Shown piece after piece: positions 27,136-43,663 of a DNA stretch of 64,000 nt. Source of the DNA: Puffinus mauretanicus (Eukaryota > Chordata > Aves > Procellariiformes > Procellariidae); contig JAJKFH010002198.1 of assembly GCA_023333565.1 (NCBI GenBank), forward strand, positions 1,736,001-1,800,000, in the 5' to 3' direction. The notes under the pieces were generated by a model that did no database searches, was not told the DNA's origin, and saw only the letters and a program-made list of their open reading frames with translations. Within the stretch, counting starts at the first letter, position 1; each line of letters opens with the position of its first letter. The position numbers and the translations under genes were made by a program.

Positions 27136-28022
27136 TTGCTCTATGACTACCATCTTAAGTGCTTCAGCTTGAGGAAGTCTAGTAATCATCAAAACAGTTT
27201 AATAAAAACTTAAAACTGTGATTAAGAGTTACTCACTAACTGACAGAGTGCTCTGAAATTTGTTCTATTTATGAATAATTTCACAAAATAAGCAAATCAT
27301 AGTAAACTGAATGCATGGCTGTAAATATGTAGCCTAGAAAGTTCACAAGATGTTTTTGTGATTTATGAAGTCTGTGTTATACTTGAAACCACATTTATTT
27401 AATAGATAGGCTGGCATTTCACAGGATAATTCAATCTGCTTCAAATCTATCCAAAGCCTTTGGGAAACATAAGGGATGCTCTGAATATAAATGCAATTCC
27501 ACTTTTCACCTTTTTGCACTACTGTCTCTTAGCATAAATGTGAAAAGTATTACACCCCCCACAAGATCTCCTTTTATAAAAAATGCTGTTGAAGATGAAA
27601 GAACTCCACAGTTTGTGCTAACCCAAATATAGGAACTATTTTATATAGCAAATCAATTAAATGTTATAATTCACTTTTCTGGATATGTCCTGAGGCTACC
27701 TGAATTAAAATAAACAAACACATCACACTTTCTTCCTCAGAAAGACCAAAATCAAAGTGTCTATATTTTATACCACTTAGATAACTGATGCCAAAAACTA
27801 TAGATGGCAATTCTGCAAATAAATCATTGTATTTTCTATACAGGACAAGGGAATACGTTATTAGAAAGGCGGAAATAAATGCCAGAACAAGCTGTTTCCA
27901 GAAAAATAGAGTGTAAAAAAAGACGCTTATTAATTTATTTTACCTATCAAAAGATACAAATAATTAGCATTTCCAGATTATTAACAATGTGATCTGAGCT
28001 AGAATCAACAATACTTATTTCA

Positions 28023-28133
<111 letters not shown>

Positions 28134-29488
28134 CTATTAGTATTAATCTGCAGGAAAATGCACAAGATATTTTGTACTACTAACAACAAATGCAAGAAAT
28201 AGTACCTTGTCGTCTATATACACATCTGAAAATGAGTAATTTTACTATTTTTTAAGTTTGATTCTGCTGCATAAATCCATTATAAGTCTAAGTAACTATG
28301 TCACCTAGTTGAATCTTAATCCTAAAAGAGTCACTATAAAAGTTCGCCTAGACTTCCTCCTTCATTAGGATGCAGACTTTCAACTTCACACTGATGTTAC
28401 TAAGTGTATGAAACAGGCTGTCATATAAAAAAAAATTCCAACTGTGTCTATCTTGGAATTGCTTTGGTTTCCAAAACCACACAATGATTTCCATCTTTGA
28501 TGTAAGCTAAAACTGTGAGAATTTGTATTTTATTTGAATGTTTGACGTAGTAGGCGCCAATATGAATTTTATTTAAAAAGCAAAATAACCACGTACATAT
28601 TGGGATTTTCTTTGATCAATTTCAGGGAATATAAAAGGTCTCAAAGCTTTTTTTTTTTTTTTAAATAAACAAAAAAATAAAAATCAAGCCATCAAAACAT
28701 CTTGCTTTAGGGGGTTAAAATTAGCCCCTAAAATACACTTTCGTACATACTTGCTTTGCAAGCATAAAAGCAACAAGTAATTCACAGACTGTCTTCCACA
28801 GGACTCTAAGCTGTTTGAATTCAACTTACTGTAAATTTTATATCATTGGTATGAGAAGCAAGTAATGCCAGGAAAGAACCCAACATGATTCTAGATGAAG
28901 TACTTTTCAATGCAGGACTACAACCATTATGTAGATGGAAGAGGTTAATATTTAATCTACTCAGGTTGCTGTTTTACACTGTACTAAACACACTGAAGAA
29001 AACCTTTGTGAATCACTTGGAGGAAAGAAGAGAAGCCAGATAGTTAGAACTGTAAATTCAAATTCTTTTTATGTTGCAGTCAGGAAGCACATACATATTT
29101 TTTCAAGTTACACAGTTTCTATCTTAGCACCAAGGTGCTTTATCATCGACAGCCCCACTGGCAAAATTATTTAGAAGTTAATTAGTAGAAATGAGATTAG
29201 AAAAAGCAGAAGTAATTTAGCCAGAGTAAAGAATGGCATGATCCAATTCACATCTTAAAAAAACATAAAAGTACCCACAAGATGTTAGCCCTGTGGCCAA
29301 CTTTGATTCACTTAAGTTTTCAGACACAGGTTTGTACGCTGATGTTTGAGCAGTAGGTGAAGAGAAGAAGTAAAAGTCTGACCCAGAACTCTGCCACTGG
29401 GACTGCTTATGAAAGGAAACTTGAGAAACTCACGGTGCTTGCAGTATAGGTTTTCTGAGGATGTGGTTGGCTGGCCAATTGGTTGGGG

Positions 29489-29523
29489 TTTTTTTGTTTG
29501 GTGGTTTTTTTTTTTTTTTTTTT
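29489..29523. repeat. T-rich simple repeat
   Basis: T-runs broken by G, ending in an uninterrupted run of about 18 T. No adjacent element body. Confidence 0.8.
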
Positions 29524-30134
29524 CCTTAAACCTTCATAACCATCGATTATGAAGGTACTTCATCCTCCTTTCCTCATAGATTCCTAACTTTGAAGTGAAA
29601 ATACAGCATTCTGCTCATGAACTGAAAATTTTAACATTAGAAAATGAAGTGTGTCATAACTATCATTCACAAGGTTAAAGACCTAAATTCAAACCATAGC
29701 TATTGATGTCATCTGTCAGAAATTAGCAAGAAATTCCTATACAATAGTCTAATCCATGTAATATATTATTAGGAATTTAAAACTGAAGTCAAATGGACTG
29801 AAATAGGATATGATAGTCAGATTTTCTAAATTCAAAAGAAAAACTAATGTAATTCAGAAAAATAAAATTAGGATAGCCTGCACTATTCTTCTAATAGGCT
29901 ATAATCACTCTAAATGTTTTTTAAATGGAACATAAATCTCATTTAAACCTGGAACTGAGATAAAGCTGGGACAAATAATATGAGATTTTCTTGTTTTAAA
30001 AAGAAGCTATTATCTATTTACTTTTTGCAACTACAAAAGGTTTACAAAATAAAATAGATCTTGGGTAGCAAGGTATGGATCAAGTCTTTCTAACAACTAC
30101 GTTGCAATGTACATCTCTAATAACAACCATTTTA

Positions 30135-30180
30135 CATTCTATCACAAGTATTTTGCATTCTATCAGAATGCATTCTATCA
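30135..30180. repeat. Triple 10-mer CATTCTATCA
   Basis: The same ten bases occur at 30135-30144, 30156-30165 and 30171-30180, spaced 21 and 15 bp. This is a small local duplication cluster of no known role. Confidence 0.75.
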
Positions 30181-31094
30181 GAGAAAAAAGTGGGTAAAAT
30201 ATTTCAAAAAGAACAGAAACTCTCTAACTGGTGTTGCTACCAAACCGTATTTCCAGAAAAGGCAGAGAAACACAAAGAAACAATGTAGTATGTTACATAA
30301 CAAAAGTTCAAAAACTTCTCCTTAAAGCTGTTCACTCCAACACCACTGGCAAGACTGAATTCGGTATGGAAGATACCGGGGAAACTCTTGGTTCCAGTCC
30401 CCACCGTTATTGCTTTTGCTCAAGTCTGAAATATCTCACAATAAGAGAATAACTTAAGCTTGCTGCTGTCATCAACATATAGAGGGAGTCCTTTGTTACC
30501 TTTGTTTTGAATAAGAAAACCATCCCAAAGCTGACAAAAAAAGTGAACTATAAATGAAGGCAAACACATTCCAAAAGTCCTATAAGGAATTAACAATAGT
30601 CACACAAAGCGGCAAGCCCCATCTGGAGTAAGTGTGTACATTTCTTGTCATTTACATTCTGCAAAAATGAAGTAGAAATGGAACTGATGCAGGCTACTAT
30701 ATTGGTCAGGAGTAAAACAAAACAAAAGAAGAAAACAGAGAGTGAAATAGCTTTGTTAAGTGGTCTTCCCGAAAACAATCTTACAACTGTATTCAGGTAT
30801 GAATGTACCTAGGACAAAGGAAAGGTCCACAACTTGACCTTTCCAAAGGAAGCAGAACCTACAGTGTTCTCTCTTGCAGACCCAAAGAGCAAGGGTGAGC
30901 TGGAGTCTGTTCTTGGGACTCTCCCACTTCTAATGGTGTCAGCACCCATATACTACTATATTCGCTTCAAATTGTGAAAGCGCTGTTTCTACCACCCATC
31001 AGCAATCTAAAGCTCAGAGAGCTACTGAGATCAGGTCTACAAATACTGCAAGGGGACCAACACTAGAGAAAAAAGAACCAAATAAATTAACTAT

Positions 31095-31205
31095 GTTGTT
31101 ATGATGCAGGCTAGAACATGATTTCTTAGGGGGCATGATCCCTGTCAATGCTATAGGACCAGATTGAGTAGCCTAGTAAATCCCTTCAAGTCCTGTAATC
31201 TAAAA
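31095..31205 (+). mobile_element. Old CR1 3'-end fragment
   Basis: The plus strand reads like a decayed CR1 tail: GGACCAGATTGAGTAGCCTA, then AAATCCCTTCAAGTCC and TGTAATCT. The standard tail is 'GA-TAGATGACCT...GGTCCCTTCCA-CCCT...ATTCT'. Only the tail remains and divergence is high. Confidence 0.5.
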
Positions 31206-34200
31206 GGAATCTGGCCTAAAAGTTAGCAGGAAAAAGAAGCTGCCTTTTCTGAAAGTGAGCTGATGGACAGGAGAATAATTATTTACTGAGTGCCACATTT
31301 TGCCAGTGATCAGAGGGGAAAAGAAAAAAAAAAAAGCACTGTCCCCATGAAGAATACATGGTCTTTGCTGCCAAAATTCTGAACAACGGCATCGAAAGAG
31401 TACCGAAGAGCATGACTGTCAGGTGAATGGGTGCAGAACAGCAACAGATAAAGTGTTTTTATGTAGCAGCTACCAGTTTAGTCTGGTTTTATTTAAAATG
31501 TAGGTTTTATGTCAACTTTTATACTAATCTCTACTATGCATTTCATTCCCATTTCAGTCAATTGCATGAATACTATAGTTTCCTCCAATAGAATGGCTGT
31601 AACAATACAACACTAATTCAGAAAATATGAATATTAGCATAAATGCCTAAAGCAATTCCCACATTTAAAAATAAAACAATAAAATAAATCAGCTGCATAG
31701 TCTGGGCCTACAGGCTACAGACGAGTGACGCCGTTTAAGGGTAGAACAACAAAAGTTTGATAAATCCAATCTCTACAAGATCTAAAGCCTCAGACACAAT
31801 ACACAGCTCCTTTTTAGTTTGGATTCTGGAACTCTGCTTTAAACAAATTTAAAAAAACAATAAATAAAAAGGAAGCTAGAGATATTATCTGCAGCCTGAA
31901 GTCTAGGACAAACTTTCTAATTGTTGAGTGGTCCTTATTGTTAAGCAGTAAACAAACTACATGCCAAATTTGTTCCTGATTGTTTAACACAAGCAAAAAC
32001 AGTCAAAGAGATATTTAGTGAAAGGTAATGCAAGACACATGTTTGATGAGAACCCCGAAGCAAAAATATGAAGATTCCCTTTCCCCAGAATAATATTTAG
32101 TTAATGCATGGAATTTTGCAGCGATTCTTGCTCTCTGGTTCTGATTTTGACCGCCAGCATTAAGCAAAATTATCCCAAGGCTCTCACTGATTAAGAAAAA
32201 CTACTGTACATTACAAAAAGTCACATGCAGGAAACTCCACTATACAAGGGCCTATAGCTTGTAACCGTTGCAGAGAGGATGCAGAAACCCCAAAGTTCCA
32301 AACAAGATGTTAAGAGACAGGATCAGGGCAGTAATACAGTCACCTTCTCACTAGGCATTGTGACAACAGATCTTTTCTGTGGATTCAAGTGTATTCCAAA
32401 TGTAAAACTGGCAATCACAGAACTGGACCCATCATATCTTTCACATGTATATCCTTGTCTTCTTACAGATACAACAGAATAAGATTATGCTCTTATGAGT
32501 GGGGTTTTTTTTGTGTGTGTACATTTGGGTTTTTTTGAAAGGTAAATCCAGAAGTGACTTCTGGCTAGTAATGGCAATTGTGAGAGTGGAAACAGGGACT
32601 ACTTCAAGTAGTGAGGTCATTTTGGTACAATAGAAGATCAAACATTTCTACTTAATATTTACAAAAAGAAAACCAAACCCCCCAAGCCAACCCCCAGTCC
32701 TGCTGTCTAACAGCATATCTGTGCTAATGGCACATAATGATTTAACTGAACTCAACTTTTACCACAGAACATCAATCATAAAGTGTAATTTTGAGCACCC
32801 CTCTGTCTCCTACCCTAATCAAACCTGGAATCCCCTCTGCAAACTAACTGGGTACTTTCCCCACTGAAGATTCTCATAATCTATAAGGAGATACCTAAGG
32901 TTTCAAAATTCTCTTTGTCATATACTTCTAGATGCAAGTTGTTGACATGTTATGCAACATGTCAGTGCAGCCAAGCAGCCGTGTCTGCCAGTTTGTGGAT
33001 GCTGTAACTTTATGTTTGAGGATAAAGATTAAACATAGTATTTACTTTTCATTCATTTTATCTATTACCCTACTGTGCTTTCATAAATAAAGCTTTAACG
33101 ACACAGATGAGAAACAGTTCATGCCCTTTTATGCTGTTTTATCACTAAAATAATATTGTTTGAAATGAATATCATAAAGCTTTCACTGTAGAAATAATCT
33201 TTTAGTAAAAAGATTGCTACCGGAGTTAATATTCCTCACTTATGACATTAGATGAAAAAATGCTTAGATTGCTTAGATTGAGATATGAGTAGTAAGTTAG
33301 ATAAGCATTGTGTTCCTCAACAGGAGGCTGAACAATAGTAATATGTCCCTTAATAAAAAATAACAACAACATTCTAACTTTAAGGACTGGAGTAGGGATG
33401 GAGACAAATAGCAAAGTTTAAATTCTTTAGTTTAAAAATAGGTCACAAGGATTTTATTTTTCCATACATAAAGCTCCTCTTTGAGAGTTTAGCTCATTAT
33501 TATGTACCACAATTATAGCTCTTCCTTCTTTCATCAGCTAAAGGACCAGGGTACCTAAAGTTTAGTTTCTATATTTTTAGACCTTATGTTTGTAACTGTC
33601 AAAATGTCTCTGTGGGTTAGTAAAGCAAATACATGTTCAGATGCTACAATTTAAACTCTTTAAAAAAAATAAAGCCCCAAAAGCTAAAATTTCCTTAGAA
33701 ACTGTATAAAAGCCAGAATTTTCATGCATGGTCTGCAATGCACTCAGCATGTGGTTTTTGCAGGTGATCAGCCCAACTGCTATGAACAATCTTGTCGCTG
33801 TCTACTCAAATTAGGCATGCAATTACACACATTTTTTGCAAGCTCTTGGGAAACATATTACATGTCCTAATACATTTGAAATTAACAGTCTTAATTATTT
33901 TATAAAAAGTTAACACATCAAATCAGGGAGACAGACAAGGAAGAAGGAGGTGGGGGGGCAGGGCTTAGGAAAAGGTAAAGAATGCAAAAAAAAAAAAAAC
34001 CCAAACCCAAAAAACTCCCAAAGAAAGGCGAGAACCCGTTATGATATCTAATAGGACATATCAACAACAAACAAACAAAAACCCCATGCTGTAAAAGCTT
34101 TAGTTTAGTCCCACTTTTAAAGGGGGACATATGGTTACAGTCAAAAGTATGACGTTATTCACTGTACCTACTCCAAATGAATATAACAACTTTTTTGTTC

Positions 34201-37200
34201 TTGCTATTTGCACTGAAGTCAGCACTAAGTAACAAAATATACCCATAAGGAAAAATCTGCAAAATCAATACTTCTCTATAAATAAAAAAATAACTTAGTC
34301 TTAAAACCTTCATTTTCATGCTGACAGTAAAAATCTGTTTAACTTGTAAGTCAGTTAGGATCTGATAGTAATACAGACAAGTACATACACACTTAAGTTA
34401 GAAAGTGATTTTTTTACTAAATCATCAAGACTAAAGTAAACTCTAATTTCTAGGTGAAACACATTCATCCATATGCACATCTAATTCTGAAGCAATTTGA
34501 GTTTTCTTGATCAGATTTAAAAACTACTGTACTAAAAATTGTTGCTTCTTGCCTGCTTAGCAAAATCAATGTGGACAGAGAGATGGGAGAAGAAACGCAT
34601 ATTGCTATCTCCATATTTTCTTCCTTTCTTCTTCCCTTGATGTCATCCAATGCTACAATGTCGACTGCACTGAGCCCTTGCACTGACAGAGTCAGAAGCA
34701 CCATGGAGAGAGAGAGAAGAAAGTATTTGAAAGGTATAGAACTGCTGACTATGGAAATGCGAGACCACCAACTGCCCAGGAAAGATGGCTGTAACTAAGA
34801 CGCCTCTATTCGACAGTGTCAGGTACAGCAAGAATTGTACACAGCCCAGGGTGGCAGCTATCTTTCTGCTGGGATTCAAGATCTGGGTTATGCTTTTTAG
34901 ATATGCAGCTTTCAGTCTCACAGAACAGCTACAACTCACTCACTCCAACCCAAAGCCTGTTTTTCTCTTTATTTGAAGAAACTTGCAGCAAGACCTTCTG
35001 CAGAGGTCTTCCAGAGCATAGAGAAATACAATGAGGCCATCATCAGACAGTCTACACGGCTTCTCTGGTTAAGAAATGAACATAACTTTTCTCGCCCATG
35101 CAGAATCCGTAAGCAGCAGCAGCGTCTCCAAAACAGGCCATTACATCAGCAGAACCTTTCAGTGCTAGTGAGGATACACAAAGGAAATAGAGAAACCCAC
35201 AGAGCTCTTAGGTCACAAGATGAGTTTGCAAGATTGTCAGATGCCAAGTTCATATGTTTGTTTTTCAACTTGCAAATATGATCCAGAGAAAAGAAAGCAA
35301 GAAGAAAACAAGAATGAGAAATGTATGTGGTTAATAGAGGACATCAACCTGGGAAGCCTCAACAGGTAAAGATATTTGATATATAGATGCAGTCAGGTAA
35401 AACTGTGTTTGCAACAAAGAGACCTTTGTAGATACAGTTACAAAACAAATAATATAACAACAAAACATGCAATAAACCATATAAAGAAGAGAATGAGAGG
35501 TAAAAACAGAGATCACATTGATACAGCATCTCATAAAAGAAATTATTCCAAATAAGTGAGGTATTATTTAATTTCATAAATAACTTCACGATGTTATTAG
35601 TTATTTGTTTGTATAAATAAAAATGATGCATCAGTCAAGTCCTCTAAAATTCCTGTCTGTGAGGGCAGCAGAACCCCAACTGTATCTCTGGAGACTACAT
35701 AAAATCGCAGCAAATGGTTGTGCCATTGACACAGGTAATAGATCAGTAAGTATGGATAGAGAAAGCTCCTTAAGACGGTCCCTCCATTGTTTGCAGAGGG
35801 AATAAACCCTCCTTTTCAGAAAATTATTTTTCCCTTTATGTCATTCCATGTTAACGGACAAACATGAATAAACTTTTATCTGTTAACTCAATATGGCATT
35901 CACCTTATTTACCAATTTATACTTATTTTATGTGGCATTTTATTTGTAGGGGCATTCTATTACCATAGCTTCTTTATGTTCAACTTAAAAATTCAAAAAT
36001 GCTGAAATCATTAACTAAACAGTTTTATTGATACATCTTGTTTGCATCTAAGGCTTTTGAAACAGAATGAAACTTTAGTAACCTATTATTTATTTTCTGG
36101 GGTGGGAGGGGGAGATTAAAATCTTAATGTCAATAGATTAATAATGGACTTTCCATATGAGAATATCTTTAACATTTTTATTTCATTTACATGATAGATT
36201 ATAAACACATGGTCTGCTCTTGAAAAGTTCATTGCAGTTACATGTATATTATTTTCCAAAAATACAGTTAAAGGATTATCAGTAAGGCTTCTAAGATGAC
36301 TGTTCAAAAGTTAGGAAAGCAGTCTATGCAAGTCAGCTCAGCCCCTTCTGTACACTTATTAAACTGACAGTGATATCAAGATTTTCTGATTATGTACCAT
36401 TTTTCCACTGATCCCATTCAGTGCACACTGGTTAATGTTTGCTATGTGAGTACATTTTTAATATTGCATTTACCATCATTCTTGAGTATGTGACCTTAAT
36501 CATGAGACTATCCTTTTTCTTCCTGCCTCACTAATTATGTGGGTTTTAAGTGCTGCAACAACTGACAAAAGCATTTTTTACTCAGGTAACAACTTCATTT
36601 CCTAAGTAATCTTTATGAACTATGCTCAGTCCACACAGTCCACGCTAGCTATGGAAAGGGTCCTATGAAAAATACTGTCCAGACATGTAACCAAAACTAG
36701 TATTGTAACTACACAGCATGGCTGAACAAGACACTCCAAGAGCGAGTTTTCACCCTTTGCTTGGGTCAAACACCATAGATTTGATGAGATCCACTATTTG
36801 CTGAAAGGAACATCCAGGTCAAGAATACCCCAGGCTCACAACAAGTTTCTGAAAGAAATTACTTTAGACAGAATAAGAGGTGACACAGAATCAGACCTAT
36901 TATGCTCTATATTTCCACCTGTCAGATCTCCTCAGTTCTTCACTCCCTCCCCAGTTATTCATCTTAATCTTCCTTTGCCTCTCTCCTCTTGGCCCCTGTT
37001 TTCCAACCTGCCAGTACAAGGTTAGGAACAAAGTCTTCAGAATTATACCTGAAGTCTCTCCTGAGCAATATAGCGTGTAGAGTGGCAAAATTTAAGAAAC
37101 CCTTTACACAACTAAGACGACATGTATCTGATAAAATTTTTCCATATTTCAAGTCTATGAAACTATGTGGACATGAGCAAAACCAGACTTTGTTTTCTTT

Positions 37201-39793
37201 CTTAACATTGGCAAAATGAAGGAGACACCCAATGTTGGGGGAAAGAAAAACCCAACCCAACAAAACTTGCAGCCTAAAGAGCTAAATTTTGGCAAAGTTA
37301 TAACAACAGGGACTTATAATGAAAGCCAGACCACTTTAATAGGTAGCAATGGCAGCCCCACCTATAATATAGCCCATAAAGAACTTTCTTTGAAGATTTA
37401 GTAGGCATTCTCATTGAATGAGCCTGCACACATTTACAGCAGCTGAGAATTTGACATATACGTATTAACAGAGCAAAATAAATCACAGCTTTTGCCATAG
37501 TACCAAATGAGAGACAGTAAGAATAAAATCAGCTGCATTCACAAATAAATACTAACACTTCATTTTTTTTCTTTTTCTTTAAAGTTTTAATGTGCCTTTC
37601 AATCAGTGCTAGACGTAATATTGACTTTTTTAAAGCATTATTGATTTATATTGTATTAAGTTATTTGCAGATGGTCATGCCAAGGAAAAAACAATTAGAA
37701 CCAATACTTGGATAGGGTGAAATTAACTCAATCGTTAACTCAAAAAAACCCCAAACAACCCACAACAATATGGATAGTTTTGCCACTTAAAAAGGGGTCA
37801 CCGTTTAGAAATAATTAATCATGCATATCTGTATACATACACAAGCAAACATATGCATATACTCTATGGCATATAGCATAAATAGCTCTGTGTGCAGAAC
37901 AGAAGTGTACTCCAAAATAATTAATCTTTCACCCACTAAAACATCCCAAAACTATCAAATCTTTCTTCAGATTAGCTAGAATTTCCACACACCCCCCCCA
38001 CACCCCGCCATGTGGCCTCCTCTGTAAATACATTTTTATTTCAGCTTACAATAAAAACATTGTTTTATTAAAATCAGATGTTTATGTAGAGTACCAAATA
38101 TTTTATACATTTGAAAGTTATCTGGGCATTTTTTCCTGACTACTATTTCCACTGTAGCTAGTATTTTACATCCAATCCATCTCAGCAATACATCCGCTCA
38201 GCACACCCGCACACCAATGCAAGGAGGAAAACCAATTGCCAGACTAGAGCGTTTCTGGAAAACAGCAGAGTGAGCTTTGCGGGTCCTGGTTCTGTTCTGT
38301 ACAACGCTCCTCCATAGCTCAACAGGTGACAGAACACATCTGCTTTGCATAACACGTCCCTGTAAAAATCACTACAGAAACACCATTTGTAAGATCTTTA
38401 CAACACCCGTAACTATCATAGAAGCCATGTAAGTCAGTAACCGCTTAAACAGCACTTGGTGCTTCCTATAAAAACATACTTGTGGAATTACAGCCATGCT
38501 TTCCCCAAATAACTGTTTCTTCTGCTAAACATGGATGGACCTCATTATCCAAGTGTTTACTGCAGTATAAATGAAGAGAATTTCAAAAATGAAGGGCTGG
38601 ATTCCAAACTGCTGAGATGGCATACGTAGAATATATTTGTGAAGCTGTTCTACTTCAGTTGTCTCATGTCAATACTATGAAAAGCCCAAAGTGGATTAGC
38701 ACACATGAACATTTAACTTTGACATCTGCAATAAATAATAGCTCTAATTGTAGTTCTAATGAAAGCCTGTGATTATCTGTTTGGTTGATCTTTTCCCCCC
38801 AGATACAACAGTTCAACAAATCAGACTTCTCCACTAGGCAATTTCTCTCTCTTTTGGAGAGCAGTACATTCATTTGATCACCAGAGGAAGAGAAACACAC
38901 AAGGGATTCTTTTCTGTCAATTTAGGTGGCCCACAAGAATGTTTGTTCTAGATGACAGCACCTACTTAGATTGTCTTAAACTTCTGTGTGGAAATTTCTG
39001 TCAGAAACAACTTGTTCTTTTCAAAGAAGTTAAGAACAATCAGTCATTTTCATTTAGTTTTATCTACACTTTATTTATTTATTGACAAAGTATCTAAATT
39101 TTTGGTATTGCAAGAAAAACAAATACTCTTAGTATTAAAATCCACGTCTAATGTTTATTCTTTAACCGCTGTTTACGTTACAGAATTAAGCAGTCATCAT
39201 TCCTACTCTGTTTAGAGGTTTGCATCACCAAACCTCATGAAATATGAATGGACCAACTGCTCATAGGCAAAGCATCAAGATATACCTTTGCACTCTTTTT
39301 TTTACTTAAAAGAGCTATCATACTAATTTAGTTAAGAATAACGATTAAAAGAGGCATTTTCTAGGAGGGAAGAAGAGCAAAGGTCTTGCACTTTGGAGAT
39401 TTATTGCAGGACAGCAAGGTAGCAGCAGCACCGTTAACTTTCCTCACATTCCAGTTAGTGCAGCCTAGTGCAGCACACAGGTACTTGATGAACAGCCACA
39501 CGAGTGTGGCTGAACTATCCTTCTCATCCGTCCAGATAAAGGTTTTATCCAACACCTTGGGATAATCATCCTAACTTCACTACCAGTTCTGCTGCCTGCA
39601 GCAGGTTGCCAGCACAGTGAAGAGCGCCTGCCTGTTTATATTGCTGACCAAAGTGTGTCTGAGGGGGAAAGATCTCCAGAACTACTAGGTGGAGAGGTCA
39701 TATTCAAACATAAGATCTACTGCATGGAGATTTTGAAGAGTCTCACTGTACATCCAATGTGGAAAAAAATCTTGTATACAAATCTTGTATATG

Positions 39794-39820
39794 TTTTAAC
39801 ATATAACGTGTATGTTAAAA
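39794..39820. repeat. Inverted repeat, 10-bp perfect stem, 7-nt loop
   Basis: TTTTAACATA at 39794-39803 pairs with TATGTTAAAA at 39811-39820 around the loop TAACGTG. It follows a short direct repeat, AAATCTTGTATA, duplicated at about 39767-39790. Probably incidental AT-rich structure. Confidence 0.6.
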
Positions 39821-40600
39821 GATGACGGAAAGAACAGCCTAGTCTTGAACTGAGTACAGGAATGTGAAGACAAGATAAAATGAGAACTTTAACTGCTGTT
39901 TAGGGTTTTACATAAGAACATTCTCCTCTATAGCCTGGAAGTTTAATTGCAAATTAATTATCATACCACCACAATTCGATTTTGACACAGATACCAAGAA
40001 GATTACAGCTCTCTAGTCATGTAAATATTCAGATTCAATTCTCTTACCCCATGGTTTAAACTTCTACATTTAAAATATGCTTCCTATTTTTATTTTATTG
40101 TACACCATTTCGAGAAACCAGTTTGATAAATGGATTTTCCCAATTGTGCTTGTCATTTATTGTACGCATAAACTTCATGCACTTACATATATATAAACAC
40201 AACACAAACTTAGAACTGTTATGATTGGTATAACATTAGGACCTAGATTCTTAAACATAATTTTTCTCTGCAGTCATGGTAATTCATATGCAACTCATCA
40301 TTTAATTTATAAAATTAATCAGGATAATTTATATACCACTCATTGCACATGTGTAGTGAATTTCAAAGCATCATATATGCACCTAATTGTTTTAGTTTTA
40401 TTTTTGTTAATTTTTAAGTGGATAAAGCAAAGATTTTTTTATAAGAAAATGCATACTTGAAAAGTAATTTATAAAAAAAGAAATCTTCAGTCTTTAACAC
40501 ATATAGCTTTGAAACCCATCCTACATTCTCTCCTTTTCTTATATTTCTACATAGTGTATATCTATATACATGGTAACAATTTCACACCAGGCAAAATTCA

Positions 40601-43663
<3,063 letters not shown>

